This document shows, piece after piece, positions 12,692 through 25,500 of a DNA stretch of 64,000 nucleotides. The notes under the pieces were generated by a model that worked only from the letters and a program-made list of their open reading frames with translations, searched no databases and was not told the origin of the DNA. Origin of the DNA: Caenorhabditis remanei (Eukaryota > Nematoda > Chromadorea > Rhabditida > Rhabditidae). The position numbers and the translations under genes are program-made. Within the stretch, counting starts at the first letter, position 1. Every line of letters starts with the position of its first letter. The DNA is taken from assembly GCF_010183535.1 (NCBI RefSeq), contig NC_071330.1, forward strand, positions 7,421,717-7,485,716, given 5' to 3'.

Positions 12692-14550
12692 CTGCAAATT
12701 GAAGGATTGAGCCGTTGGGAATAAAGATAATTAGAGGAAAATTTTCAATAAGATAAAGAATTAGAACTCAACAGAAAGGAAAACAATTTGTCTAGGAGGA
12801 GTAAGATGTTCAGAATGTTTGGAAATGTAGTCAACTGGAAAGAGCTTTTAATTCATAATTCGGAAGGACTATTTATGTTTTAACTACTGATAATTCAACT
12901 AATCTTGGAAAGTGCACTATTGGAGTGAGCAGAAATTTGCAATAACTACGAAAATGGAAAGTATGAATGAGTAGATTTCGAATGTCAAGTGAGACGATAT
13001 GACCTTCACAGAGAGTTTTTAAATCTAAAACAATGGATGTTTTGATGTTAGAGGTAACACCTGTAGACATAACATTGTGACTACTTGCAAAAAATGAATG
13101 AGTTTGTTATGAAATCCCAAAGAAGAGTGCATAACACAACATGAGGAATCTACAGCTTTGAATGAATTCAGAATAAGAATCTTATCGAGATGATGGTAGA
13201 CATGTTCCTATACGTTTCTTCGTACCGGAACTGGATGATTCCAGAGAAGTTCAGAAAAGCAAGAAGAGCCAATGAAACATTGAGACGTGTCCGAAACGGT
13301 GACAATTTGCAATCAGAGCAGTCTCGCCGCAATTTATGATAAGTGAGGTGTCTCACCCTCTCTCTTTTCAGGGCAATACCGATAAGCGAGATGAACGAAT
13401 TGAATGGAGCAGCATTGTCTGATGTTGAAGAGAGAGAAAAGGGACACTAAAATGAGGTGGGCCGGACAAAAAGGGACTCAATGTAACAACATTCAAACGT
13501 ATTATGATTCATTAGGTTTCAAAACCAAGGTTATAATATTATATGGCAAATAGAGGTAGTGTAAATAGTGTCTGATAGGAAACAAGAGCTTATCAGCAGA
13601 AGGAATTTGTCCTAATATAGCTATGAGGCTGTCAGAAGAAGTAAGGGGGTACTGTTCTGTAAGAAAGAAACAAGAAGGAATGAAAAGAAAGTTGTTGGCA
13701 TGGAAGAAGGTTTGGAGTATCTTTTTTATCAGATTGATATCAAACTCTTATGGTTTTGTAACAACGAGCAAGTTGAAACTTTGTATTAAAAAACAAAACA
13801 TGCTTTGCGTTTTACGATACCAGGTTTCTATTTGAACAAAAACAAAAAAGATACTATCATATTAGATTGTTTGTTACTAGTAGTTTCATGTTGGGTGGGG
13901 TGTTGGACCAATAACTAAATTTGCCATCTTCATGATCTAATGCTGGAGTTGACTATAATCGAAACAGCAACTGTCAATCATGTTTTGTCAGAAAAATAGT
14001 ATTTTAGATGCAAACTGATCATCTGTGACTTCTTTTGATTCATTTAACAGACAGGAAGCTTATTCTTATTTGAACTGCCGCTCTTAGGGAGTACTGTAGG
14101 CATCAGACTTTACGCAGAAATGCAGAGCAATCCAAACTCAAAATTGATAATTTTTAAAAACTGATTCTCATAAATTCTTGGTAAGCGAAATGACTAAACT
14201 AAAAATCATGTGACAAAAATTATAAAAGTTCGTCGAAATTATTTTACTAAAACTCGTCACTATTCACTCACCTATCTCCCCAGGGTATAAAGATCATTAC
14301 CATTTGCTTTCCATTAGTAAGAGTGCAACTCAATTCCACCTACATTTTTTATTGCATAATTCAAATTTCGAAATCTTCTGTGTATTTTTTCTACGCTATT
14401 CTCTAACACCCTTTTGAATAAAAGTTCGCAAAAAATTGCAAAAAATAATGGCGTGAAAATTAACGTGAGTTCACGTGAAACGTGGCCATACTTGATATGT
14501 CCCGCCCGGCCTCATTCACGTAGTTAATCATCGGGACGTTTAACGTCGAA
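12692..14550. other. Shared divergent promoter region (STAT-like / gmeb-3)
   Basis: This is 1.86 kb between two divergently transcribed transcription-factor genes. No coding frame longer than about 70 codons has splice sites or a family motif. The right end contains the ACGT cluster listed separately. Otherwise I see only AT-rich unique sequence. Confidence 0.5.
14463..14546. promoter_or_regulatory. Cluster of six ACGT cores upstream of gmeb-3
   Basis: ACGT occurs at 14463, 14473, 14480, 14518, 14536 and 14543, all within 84 bp ending five bases before the start codon. Two of these form TTCACGTGAA, a palindrome. SAND-domain proteins with a KDWK motif, such as GMEB, are known to contact paired CG-containing ACG half-sites. 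The downstream gene encodes such a protein, so autoregulation is a reasonable inference. CACGTG is also an E-box, so bHLH factors are an alternative. Confidence 0.45.
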
Positions 14551-16206
14551 ATGTGCGATGAAGACGTGATGTCGATGAGCCCGCCCCCATCACTGTCACC
14601 TCAAAATTTCCCCAATTCTCACAATGGTTTCAAAACTGAAGAATTAGAACTACATGCTCCTCCCCTGATCCCTTCTTCTGTTCATTTTGAGCATGCTCCT
14701 GTTCGTGAAGATGATAAATCCATGGTCTATCAAATTATGTATGCGGTAAGTTTCGAAAAATAATTTTGGTTACGCTACCCTGAACATTTTTCAGCAATCG
14801 CAACACTCGGACTCGAGTTTTCATCGGCCCGTGACTCCGCTTCAAATTACTATTCCTGATGGAGACTCGTCACCAACAGTTCCTGTTACTTGTGGTGCCA
14901 CATCTGGAAAAATGCACTTGAATTTGTTCATGTGCCCAGGCATTCATCAGCCGTGCATTGAAGTCGGAAGTCAGTTTTCTTTTCGTCACCAGTCCATAAA
15001 ATATAATTTCAGATGACTTGCTTTCTCCAAAGCAATTCACAGTTCGTGGTGACAAAGAAAGACAGAAAGACTGGAAAGCAAGCATTCGTGTTGGAAGATC
15101 TTCTCTCAGGTACAGTTCTTCAAGTCATAACACAAAAGTATACTTTACTCAACGTGAAATCCCAATTTTTATCAAATAAATAATCACCGAACGCTACTAA
15201 CATGGATTTATTTCATTTTTCAGAACACACATGGAAGCGTCAACCATTGATTTCTACGATCATCCTAATCGGTGCAGCGGAAAGTGTCAGAGTCGAAACT
15301 ATGTGAATGCTCCAACCGATGAAGCAGCTCAAGCTCGTAAAAACAAACGAGCAACTGATGCTATCATACTTAAAACTGAAATAGAAAATGAGATTGCCGG
15401 AAAAGACTCCGAAAGTGGTGATAGAAAGACGAGTAAGTTTTTATTTCGTTTCAGTTATATAGTTTTTCAAGCATATATTTTTAGATGTGAAAAAAGCTCG
15501 AGGACGTCCGCGAGGAAGTGTGAATAAACCAAGACCATTCGTGAAACTCGAACCACAAGACGACTTTTTCGATGAGTTCTTCACAGATGCACCACCTCCA
15601 CCAATGGGATCCGAACATTCCATCAGTGATCATAATTCGCTCCCTCCACCGAATCGTTCACAACAAGAATGTTCACCGTACGGTGAAATCCATAACTGTC
15701 TTCAAAATGGTTTGTGTTTGTATTGCGAAAACAAAATAGGAACTTCGTTTTTAGATCCCATGAATTTCTGGTCTCAAATGCAAGGGTCTGGAGTCATCGG
15801 GCATTTCTGTGATGATATTATCAGCAGTGCAATCAATTTGAAACAATTGGCACTTGAACAAGTTGTCAGTCATAATACTGCCAACATGTTGACTCGCACC
15901 GCATTCGCTCTTGGAATTCAACCAGTCATTGTTCAACGTGTGCAGTCGATCGAAAGAAATGTGTACCAACAACGAAAACACGACGAAATGTTCATGGAGA
16001 TTCAAGCAAAACTAGCCGAAGAACAACGTCTTAAGAATCAACTCGAGCCGAGTACTTCGGCTGTAAGTCACGAAAGTGTTCACACTGCTCTCGAAATTCC
16101 AAGTGAAGATAAAGAGGACGAATTCATCGACGTTGGAAAATATGAACCATATTCTGAAGCAGGCGACTCATACCATATGGCACCTGGCCCTAGTCATCTT
16201 CTGTAA
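14551..16206 (+). CDS. gmeb-3: SAND-domain, AT-hook transcription factor (GMEB-like)
   Basis: Exons 14551-14745, 14795-14969, 15013-15109, 15224-15432 and 15485-16206 give 465 residues. A SAND domain spans about residues 96-178. It has the MCPGI start, SPKQFTVRG, the DNA-contacting KDWK (142-145) followed by ASIR, and the closing DFYDHPNRCSGKC, which line up along the whole GMEB SAND domain. An AT-hook-like KKARGRPRGSVNKPRP follows near residue 228, then an acidic/Pro segment and a helical C-terminal region. GMEB proteins bind DNA in the nucleus and modulate transcription. The symbol is taken from recalled synteny (C44F1.2 next to lec-4 and acy-3) and should be checked by orthology. The gene is convergent with lec-4 and divergent from the STAT-like gene. 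Confidence 0.88.
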
Positions 16207-16537
16207 TTTTTTATAATAACGACAATAATTTCCGTAACCTATTATCTCCCTTTAATAGTCGTTTCTTTTATCATTTTCTTGTTTATTGATTGTTTGTATG
16301 TAGTGTAGAATGTCCTGTATAGAATACAATTTAACTGTAATCTAGCGACCCTTCGCTGTCTACTTGTATGAGCTTACAAAGCTTTGATACGATGAGCGTT
16401 TTATTAGCCTACCCAGATGATAAATGTTTCACTTTCAGACATTTTTTATTATTAGAAAACGCTTCGAGAAATGGAAAATATAATATCATTAATTATCAAT
16501 ATGCAATTTACATTTATGCAGAGTAGAAGTTAGTCAA
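16207..16537. other. Convergent 3' intergenic, gmeb-3 / lec-4
   Basis: This is 331 bp of AT-rich sequence holding the two facing 3' UTRs. No further feature is recognisable. Confidence 0.5.
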
Positions 16538-17730
16538 TTAATGAGAGAATTCAATTCCAGTAACTTCGACCTCTCCGTCGATTCTGAGTCCGATGTAGTC
16601 GCCGATCGGGTTTTGAGTACGATGCTGGAAGGTTCCGAAGCGTTCGCGGTTGATGAAGATTTGGATCGAGAACTCCTCGTTGATGATGGTCAAATCGAAT
16701 CCAACGTCTTTCTTGAATGGAGAGGCTCCTTCACGCTCTTCATTGTCCCAGAATCCATTGCGGTGGGAGTTGCGAACGACCTGAAATGATTTATCAGTTC
16801 CCATTCATAAAATTAGAGTTGATTTACTGAAACTTACAACTTTCTCCTTCAGTCTTGGATTGAAATGGAAGAGAACATCCTGGTTACGAGCGACCAAATC
16901 GAATGACCAACGATCACCTTTTGGTACTCCGTACAAATGAATACGCTGTCCCTTCTCGAGATGTCCAGCTGGGAATCCAGTCTCCCATGGCAATTGATAG
17001 AAACGTCCTCCCCAATGAATTCCATTCAAGGAGACTTCGCCACGGACAGAAAGATATTCAATCGACTGGAATGGAAGACGATATTTGAATTCGTGAATCT
17101 TCTTGTTGTCAGCAGAGATTTCGAATGATTCTTCGAGAACGCGGATGCGAAGATCGAAGTCTTCTCCAGCTTTGAATGGAATCGACTCGCGCTCTTCTTT
17201 TCCCCAGACACCGTTCTGAAAAAGAATACCTCAAAATAATAAATACAATTTTTTTTAAACCAACATCGTAGCTGTTCATAACGATCTTCTTGTCCTTGAA
17301 GTTGAGTTTCAAGTGAAGAATGACTTGGGTATTTGGAGTGATTTCACCTCCACCGCGAAGAAGATTAAGCTCAGCGCTGAAATTATAAAAGGCGTTTGTC
17401 AAAATTCTACTCAGTTTCCATGTGGTTTGGTATCTATCTATAGCTTAAAAACATGAGACTTACACTTGAGCTCCCTCGTTGATCTTTCCATGAACATTCA
17501 GAGTCTGTCCAGCCTCGAGTGGTTGTCCGAGACGGGAAGTGTACGGAACAGGGAGAGGAGTATCGTTCTCGTGAGAAGTCTGAAAATTATACCAAAATTA
17601 GAACTAGATCATTAAAACATTCGTTCTGAAAATAGTAAGAGAAGAAACTATTTCCACAATTTCTTCTCACATGGTTAACGTCTTCTGTTGAAGTTCAAGA
17701 ATTTTTCAAGCAGAAAGCGTCACTTACCAT
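16538..17730 (-). CDS. lec-4: Tandem-repeat galectin (two carbohydrate-recognition domains)
   Basis: The exons (complement) are 17728-17730 (the ATG alone), 17464-17579, 17265-17376, 16838-17215 and 16538-16780, giving 283 residues, the normal size of worm 32-kDa galectins. There is no signal peptide, as usual for galectins. Each half ends in a galectin strand set. The second domain has the complete beta-galactoside signature: HFNPR, then V-x-N, then a W and an E-x-x-E-R-E pair. The first domain keeps V-M-N-S, VWGKEERE and PFKAG but has HLKLNF instead of HFNPR, so it probably differs in sugar binding. The first exon consists only of the start codon, followed directly by GTAAG. The symbol rests on family plus recalled position (C44F1.3); other two-domain lec genes exist. 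Confidence 0.88.
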
Positions 17731-19530
17731 TTTCGATAGCAGTCGATGTAGAGTGTCAACAGCAATGAAAACTAACTTCGAGGCCAGGGACGACCTAAAA
17801 AGGGGCGGAGCTTAGTTGTGGACAAACAGATGAAAGAGACAGAATGAAAACTGAGGAAATGAGAGAAGATCAGAGAAAAACGCCTCTAGTTAGAACATTG
17901 ACGAAGTCGATGAGACGACGCCAAAAACCGAGAAGAAAAACAAAAAATATAGTAGATAAACAAGAGAAAGAAGAGAGAAAAAGAGAGGAAACGAAATGGG
18001 AACAGAGTTTGTGTTCTTTTGAATTTTAGGGAAAGAGAGAGGTCGGAAAAAGAGAAAAGGCACCGAAGGGACAGACAATAAAAGTTTTTGGTTGGCGACT
18101 GATGAAATTGAGGGGGGTCGGTGAGTAATCACAAAGAAAAATATGTTGATATTGTCACTTTTTGTGATCCTTCCGATATAGTACAAAGGAAACTTATACG
18201 GTTGTTTACGCTCGAAAAGTGGATCTATTATTTTTGTTGTTTCACTTTTTATGGCATTTTAGAATGTGTTTTATTGAAAGAAAAAAGGAAAAATCTCGGC
18301 CGGGCCGAAATCAGAAAAAATCTCGGCCCGGCCCGGCCCGCTCGGCTCGTTTTGAAACATTTTGAGTTGTTGAATTTTTTTGGAAATTTTTTGAAAAATG
18401 TGAATATGTATGATAATTTAAGCATTTTTACTCTATTTTTTCGAAAAACTTCAAATAAAATTTGGTAAAAACGGGTTCCCATTTTTGAATCCGGGCCGAC
18501 CGGGCCGGGCCGGGCCAAGAGAAATTTCGGCCCGGCCCTGCCCGGTCAAGAAAAATCTCGGCCCGGCCCGATTTTTGACAAGTCTGGTTATGAGAGGAGA
18601 GTTCAAAATCTGATTACATTAGTTTTGAATTTATTCAATAATGTTTCTGAAGTTAAACAAAAAATCTGGAAATCCAAGAATAATCTTCTACCGTAATTTT
18701 TCTTTTTACTTCCAAAAAAAATTGACTTTCGCTAGCAAGATCCGAAAATTTAATTTTCATAAAATCATTCGGAGTGGCTTAACAATCCAAAAACAATCGT
18801 TAGGAAAATGTTCGAAATACATCTGGTTTGTCATCATATATATACTCTTTTGTTACATCATAAGCATCATATTTTGAATAAAACCATAAATCAAACAACA
18901 CAGTTTCAAGCTGACTCCCAGTAAACAAACAACAGTCCAAAAATGCTTCATCTCTGATGTCTACAGTAACCCGATGTGTTCTTTGAATATTGAAATGTTC
19001 TAATCTGATCAATATCTTCGATATATACGCTTCAATTCGTACGGGAAGTATATGTAACCTGTTGTCGAAAAGAGCACATTTTGTCTCAAATGTCACTTCT
19101 TCTCCTGTCAGTTCCTTCTTCTTTCTTCTTCTCTTTTTCAAATCAGTTTTTCAAAAAGTGACCCTGAGAAACTGACTCATTTCCCTCTCATTTCTCTCTC
19201 GGTATATCCCTCTTTTGTCGGCAGTTCTCTTTGCTTTGTTTGCGCGTTGTTTGAGATTTATTTCGAAACAGGGAAATTCAAAATATTCATTTGAAAGAAA
19301 GGCAACAACAGACACCGTTTTGTTGAATGAAATAACGGTAATTTAAGTATTGAAAAAATTAAAACCGGGTGAAAATATTGGGATTTGAAGGCAACAAGTT
19401 GAGCAAAATATTGGTACGTTTTGATGATTACCCGTAAATTATTAAATAAGGATTTCTGGGAGAGACTGGAAGAAGAGAGAGATTCAAACAGAGAAAGAGG
19501 TATCATATGTATCAAAAGAGAGAGATGTGA
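17731..19530. other. Intergenic between lec-4 and acy-3
   Basis: The left part (17731-18100) is the lec-4 promoter or 5' region and is purine-rich on the plus strand. The middle contains the GC-rich repeat described separately. The right part (18600-19530) is AT-rich, and the stretch nearest acy-3 would hold its 3' UTR. Several open frames of 60-115 codons are present on both strands, but none has splice logic or a protein-like composition. Confidence 0.5.
18292..18574. repeat. GC-rich inverted repeat of GGCCC units
   Basis: Two clusters of alternating GGCCC/CGGGCC units (about 18292-18343 and 18491-18574) flank an AT-rich core of roughly 150 bp. In each cluster the phrase AAAAATCTCGGCCCGGCCCG or its complement recurs, and the two clusters are partly reverse complements. 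This composition stands far outside the surrounding 35-40 percent GC. It reads as a dispersed non-coding repeat; I see no reading frame that would explain it. Confidence 0.75.
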
Positions 19531-22500
19531 TCAGTCCTGATCAATATCATCAAATGTTGCAAGTTGGAAATCACCAAAGTTGTTTCGAATGTCTCGAGAG
19601 AGTGCAGCCATTTCTTCAAGAGCTAATCCTTCAACATCACTTTGCATTTCATATTCATTCTCATAACCAATTGAATGAGTTGATTTCCATCTGAAGAAAT
19701 AAAATATAACCATGAATAGAGAATGTCTGACGAAGTTCTTCTATTTTGAGTTAATGAAAAAGTTTCTTTAAAACTAAAAAGTAGTTACTTTGTCAGTACT
19801 GCATCACAAATCCTGAGTAACTTAAACAAAAAGAGAAAGAACTAACCGAATCGGGTCTAAATCGATACTTCCAGTCATACTACTACATTGAGATTCAGTA
19901 TCTCCATCAGCTGCATCTCGATGCCATCTTCTTGCATCCTTCCATTTTCTTTTCTGTTTCGATTTCGAATTTCTCGAATGCGAAACAGAGTTTGCATTCG
20001 ATTCAACATCCGAGATAGCCGCATCAGATTCAGCGTTATCGTATTCTGTATGACATGCTGATGACATTGCACGATGAATTGATTTAACTGATCCGAAATT
20101 TGATGGGAACGGCTGATACTCCAGAGGTTTTACTTCAGCGAAATCTCCGAACGCGTTCAATTCTTGAATCATCCGATCAACTCGATTCGCAGCTGCTTCT
20201 ATCTGATTGATTCCTTCTGTGGATTGTTCATTATCCGAATATCCTTTTCGGAAAAGACCAAATCCATTTCTAAGCGAGTTTTTAGATGATGGACGCCAAC
20301 CACGACGACCTGGAATTTAAATACATGAAATTTCATTTACACTTTTCTATTTTCAAAAAAACTTACAGCTACTTCTGCTATTCGCTCTACTAGTAGTAGG
20401 ACCATATTCAGCATCGGACATATCAGACCCAGATTGAACTCTCCTATTTCGATAGTCTTGTTCCGCTGACATTGCTCTCAAATTTCTATGAACTGGTTCT
20501 CGATATGGATCATAATCTGAATTCTTCATAACAAATCGATGATTTCTCTGTGGTTCTTTCATCAACGCAGTCTCTGGAGTAATCCATTCCAAATCTGAAT
20601 CAGTTTCAGCGTCTCCATCGATTGATCGTAATTCAGAGGAGAATGAAGATGCCATCGATGATGCCATCTGAATATTTATTATTTATTAATTTCTTATATA
20701 ACAAATCAAGTATTACCTCAGAAGTCTGTGTATCATACATTCTGGAATGAGATGCAAACTGTGCTTCAACCATTCCTTGCGTGTGTCTTTCTTGTTCTTC
20801 TCTTGGCATTGTTGGTATTTCAACTGACATATCTCTAAATCCAGTAACCAATTCATAAGCATTCAAGTTCATTGCCACTTTCACTGGTTGTGAACTGAAT
20901 CTTAATGGACGTGGACGAAGAGCCAAGAAGACTTCTTCTGAGACAAGAGTTGTGTCATGTCCAGCTGCTTGCATCAGTGTTCTCGAACGATCCAATGTTT
21001 CACCGAAAATTTCATAACGTGGCTGATCGGTGTTTGTCACGACGGCAAGTGTACTTCCGCAGTCAACACCTGTCAAAATTATGAAATTATTGATGAGTTA
21101 TTTTAAGCAAAATGACTCACCAATCTGCACGTGGAACTCGTTTTCTAATGAAAACTGTGAAATACTGATGATAAAATGAGCAAGAGTACTCAGAAGTTCT
21201 CCGATTGTCCATGGAGTTTCATTCACATTTTGAGCTGCATCCGGCAGGAGACCAACAGCAACAATATAGAAACGATTAGCACTTTTGACTTTTTCGACTC
21301 CTTTGTAGTTTGAAATCGCTTGATCAAAGTGTGAGAACACGTAATTCAATCCATTGATTCCTGCTTCACCTTCTAGATCGAATCCACTCACAGCGATATA
21401 CGCGATTCCAACAGATTGATGAGAGTGATGCCAGACATCTCCAGCTTTTTGAATGACTCCAGGGGCAACATGAGCTGGCACAAGATTCAGAAGCATTTGG
21501 TTGTTCAGATTGATCAATTTATCTTTCATTGAAGTCTCTTCAATTCCTTTTACAACTGCTAAGAAATCTAATCGAAGCAGCTTTTCACATCGTCTCGAAT
21601 GAACAAAAACTAGTGAAGCCAGTGAGATCAGGAAACAAGTCAGATCCAATTCAGTCATAAATTCTCTTGGTCCGAATTCCGCTGGTCTTGTTACATAGAT
21701 TTGAAGACCATATGTGAGTAGAGAGATAACAAGTAGAACAGCCAAATACATTGATGGAAAACGAACAAAAACTGCTGTGGTAATGGTCCACATCGCGAAT
21801 GAATACGTGGAGAAATGGGCTTTTTGGCACACATCTGGAGCATTTGGTTGAGGGCATGAGAACTGAAAAACGATGAATGAATTTATAGAAAGATTGGTAG
21901 GAAGATGTATGTACTCGATGGCTCCATAAATACGGCTATCAAAAACGTTGGCGTTTTTAATTCTAACTTACCGTATTCACAATTCCACAAACAAACAGAA
22001 TGACAATGATCAGAATGATACTGACCGCATGCCCAGCTGAAGTTCTTGTAATGAATTGGGAGAATGTCTGAAATCAAAAAGAAAATAAATCAAACTCGCA
22101 ATTTCAAAAACTCACATGAAAATAATCTATGTAGAGCATGAGAAGAATGAAGAACATAACAGTCAAAGCACCAACAATCAATGCCAAACTAGTGATGAGT
22201 CTTGGCATAACAAGCATATGATATATCCCATAAACAACCAAAAAGAAAATGGAAATCGCCAGAGATGGAATGAACCAATTATCCGTTTCTTTATGATATT
22301 CTGTTTCCAATCCTGGGTTTCGAAATCGTTGACTCATTGAGGATATGATTGTAGAGTGTTCCACTTTCTCTTTCTTCATATCAAACTTTTCTTGACTTTT
22401 TTCATTTTTCCTCTTCTTATTTGTTCCCATCGTCTTCAGTGTTGGATTCATGGCGACAATGCTTTGGAGCACTCGGTTCACGGCTTGGGGTACTGTCACC

Positions 22501-25500
22501 AATGAGAATCTGAATCATTTTTTGATTTTCAAAGAATTGTTCAATCGTTCCATCTTACCTTTTATTAATTGGAAACAGTTCAGGAGATGGTAAATGTCCG
22601 TAGAGCTTCCATCCAATCGGGCATTTTTCCAACTCGAAGTCTCCTGTTGGTGAGAGGAATCGACGAGTTTCATTTGATACGTACACTCCTCTGAAAACAT
22701 TTGCTCTTATTTGTGAATTTGGGAGAAAGAGAACTTACGGTTCAGTCGCATTACTCTGCATGAGAAGAGCATTATCAAAAACAGATCCAATTATATCATA
22801 ATGCCATTTGGAAACTCCAACGACTCCAGCAGTTATAGGACCACTATCAATTCCAATACAAACAGAAACGTCAGCACCTGTTGCATCTCGAAATGAATTG
22901 ATGAGTGTCTCCAATTCGATTGCAAATCGACAAAGTTTCGAAGCATGTTGAGAATCGATTCCAGGAATGGAACAGACTGCAGTGATACCTTCAGATGAAA
23001 CACGAGTACATCCATTCGTTGCTGCTAATCGTTCGATTCTGTTGTCAAGTTCTTTCAATACTCGAGCTGCGTCAATTGATGAACATTGAGCAAGAACTGA
23101 CTCAAATCCAACCAGCCGTCCATATGCAACTGATACCTACAAGATGGGATTACTGAACTCAATACGAAGGAAACGTTCCTGCATTCAGGATGCATTTCTT
23201 GCCGAAAAATATTCTGATTCAGGTTTTGAAAATATCAAGATTTAGGAGTTTGTATAATAAGCGAGTTTCCTACAAAATTAACATTTGTAAGGTATTCTAA
23301 ACAAATTTACAGAGTCGTATTCGCAATTGATAACATTATTAGAGATTCTCCTGGGAGATTTAAGAGTAACAAAGCAATTTCTTCTCTGATCAGATCTGAA
23401 TTTACTCCATTAATTTTAGTGTAAACTTTCTCAAATCTCAAGCATTTTCATTTCGACTGGGAATAACTGTCTAGAAGGAATCGGAACAAATATTTTTTAG
23501 AAAAATAGAAAATCTTACCTGTGAATAAGTTTCGTTGTACAAATGTGGTTTGTAGAGTGTAATTTGATGTCTTGCTTGATTGATAAGATGAAATGGTAGA
23601 AATGATGAGAGAAGTTTGTTCTGAAATCAGTTTCCCTTTTAACGAATTTCGGCTCAATCATTCTCAACTCTCCATCAATTACATGTAATATGATACAATT
23701 CATTTCTCTCTCTCAATATAATCTCCCTCAATCAAAACACTCAAATTTCTATTCGCTTCAGGCAGTATTCATTTCTATTCATCCTTTTGTGTTCGTACAG
23801 TTCGTATTTACAAATGACTGCGCAACGAAACGATTTGACACCTCTCTCGTGTGTCTTTTGATGCATTTTCTTCTCTTTTTCTCTTTTGTATTTGCTCCGT
23901 CGTTCTACCAAATATACAAACAACTTACCAAACGATTGCTTTGAAACTCGGCTGTTGATTCGGCTTCCGATGAGTTTCTGGCTGACAAGAAAGCATTACG
24001 AGCAAGACGGTCAGCAGTTGAGCATAAATAAATTCCAGTGAAGTTGGTCCAGATATGAACGACGATGATGGCAAGAAGCTGAATTAGGAAAATTGGAATA
24101 ATGTTTTCTAAGCATTTTTTAAGCTCGAGAATGACATTTAGAGTGTTGGTGTAAAAGTATTTCGAGTGTTTGCAAATTGGAACATAGATTTTTTAAACCG
24201 TTGCAAAATTAACCTAATTCAACACACACTGGAAACTCTGTATCATCAGGAAAGTCTGTTTTTAATTTTTGCTCTAGACTCTGTCCCACATACTCGTTTA
24301 TAAAACTTCCAGCACGTTGCATTTCTTCAATCATCCCTTTATCGTTTCAAGGATTCAACTGAACAACTCAAAAACTTCTTAACTTTCCCTTTTCTTCTCA
24401 TTTACAACCATGGAACAGTGTTCATTGAACCATACATTGTATGCACTTATAACTTGCTCACTCTCTCCATTTTCTCTCAAGAAAAAACTCAATTCGTGGC
24501 CGTATACTGGTTCAGTGACTCTATGATTTGAGAAATGGGCTGGTTACACTTTGTTGTGTGCTCTCTGAGTAGAAGAAGTAGCACGTTGTAAAACTATGAA
24601 GAGTGAGAGTGAGATGGAGAGATCAGACATTGTGAAAGACTCGGAGAGGTTTACCGCAGAATGGATCCATTCGAAATGGGACACGTGGCAAGGTAGTGGA
24701 AGAGTTATGTGGAATGGGAGGCTGTAGTAAAAAGATATTGAAGAACAAAGTATTCGGAATCAGTGTTTCAGAATATCATGTTCATCGAAGTAAACACTAT
24801 TTCAGTCAAACTGCGTTGTGAAAATATCTGTATGATTTCGAAAGATTAAGAGTCAAGGCTGCCTAAAATACAAAAACAACCTGGGTTTTCCACATGACTT
24901 TTCTTAAATTACAACTGATAATGCACTTATTTCAAGTCCCAAACTCTTCAATTTTTCAAATTCAATCCATCCAACCAATAGAGAATTCGGGCTAATTCTT
25001 CTATTCTTCTATTTTACTCTCCCATAAAATCCAATCGAAACTATCCAGTGTCGTCTTTTTCCATTTAATTTCTCTCTTTTAAACTTCCACCCCAACCCAA
25101 TAAATCTCTCATCGATCTTCACCTGTTCTTTCTCTTTCTCTCTTCTTCTTTCCCTTTACTCTTGCCGAATGAAATTGAGAGAAGAGACAGAAGAGATCGG
25201 TTACGAGCTGCAACAAGTGTAACTCTTTTTCACTTTTCAAGTGATTAACAGCAAAGAGCAAGAAGATGGAGAAGAAGAAGATGATGGTGAAGACACCACC
25301 GTCGTCGTTTTTGTGTGAAAAAAGTGAAAAGAGATTGTAAAAGAAAACGACAGGAGGATATTTCGAAATTTGCAGTGTGGAAGAAAAGAGCCAATAAGAT
25401 GGAAGATGAATGGATTGGTCCTGTTTTGAGTCAGGTGGTGTTGAAATGTTTAGACTGATTGAGAAGTGAAAGGATAAGATCAACTCGAGGAGGATTTTTA

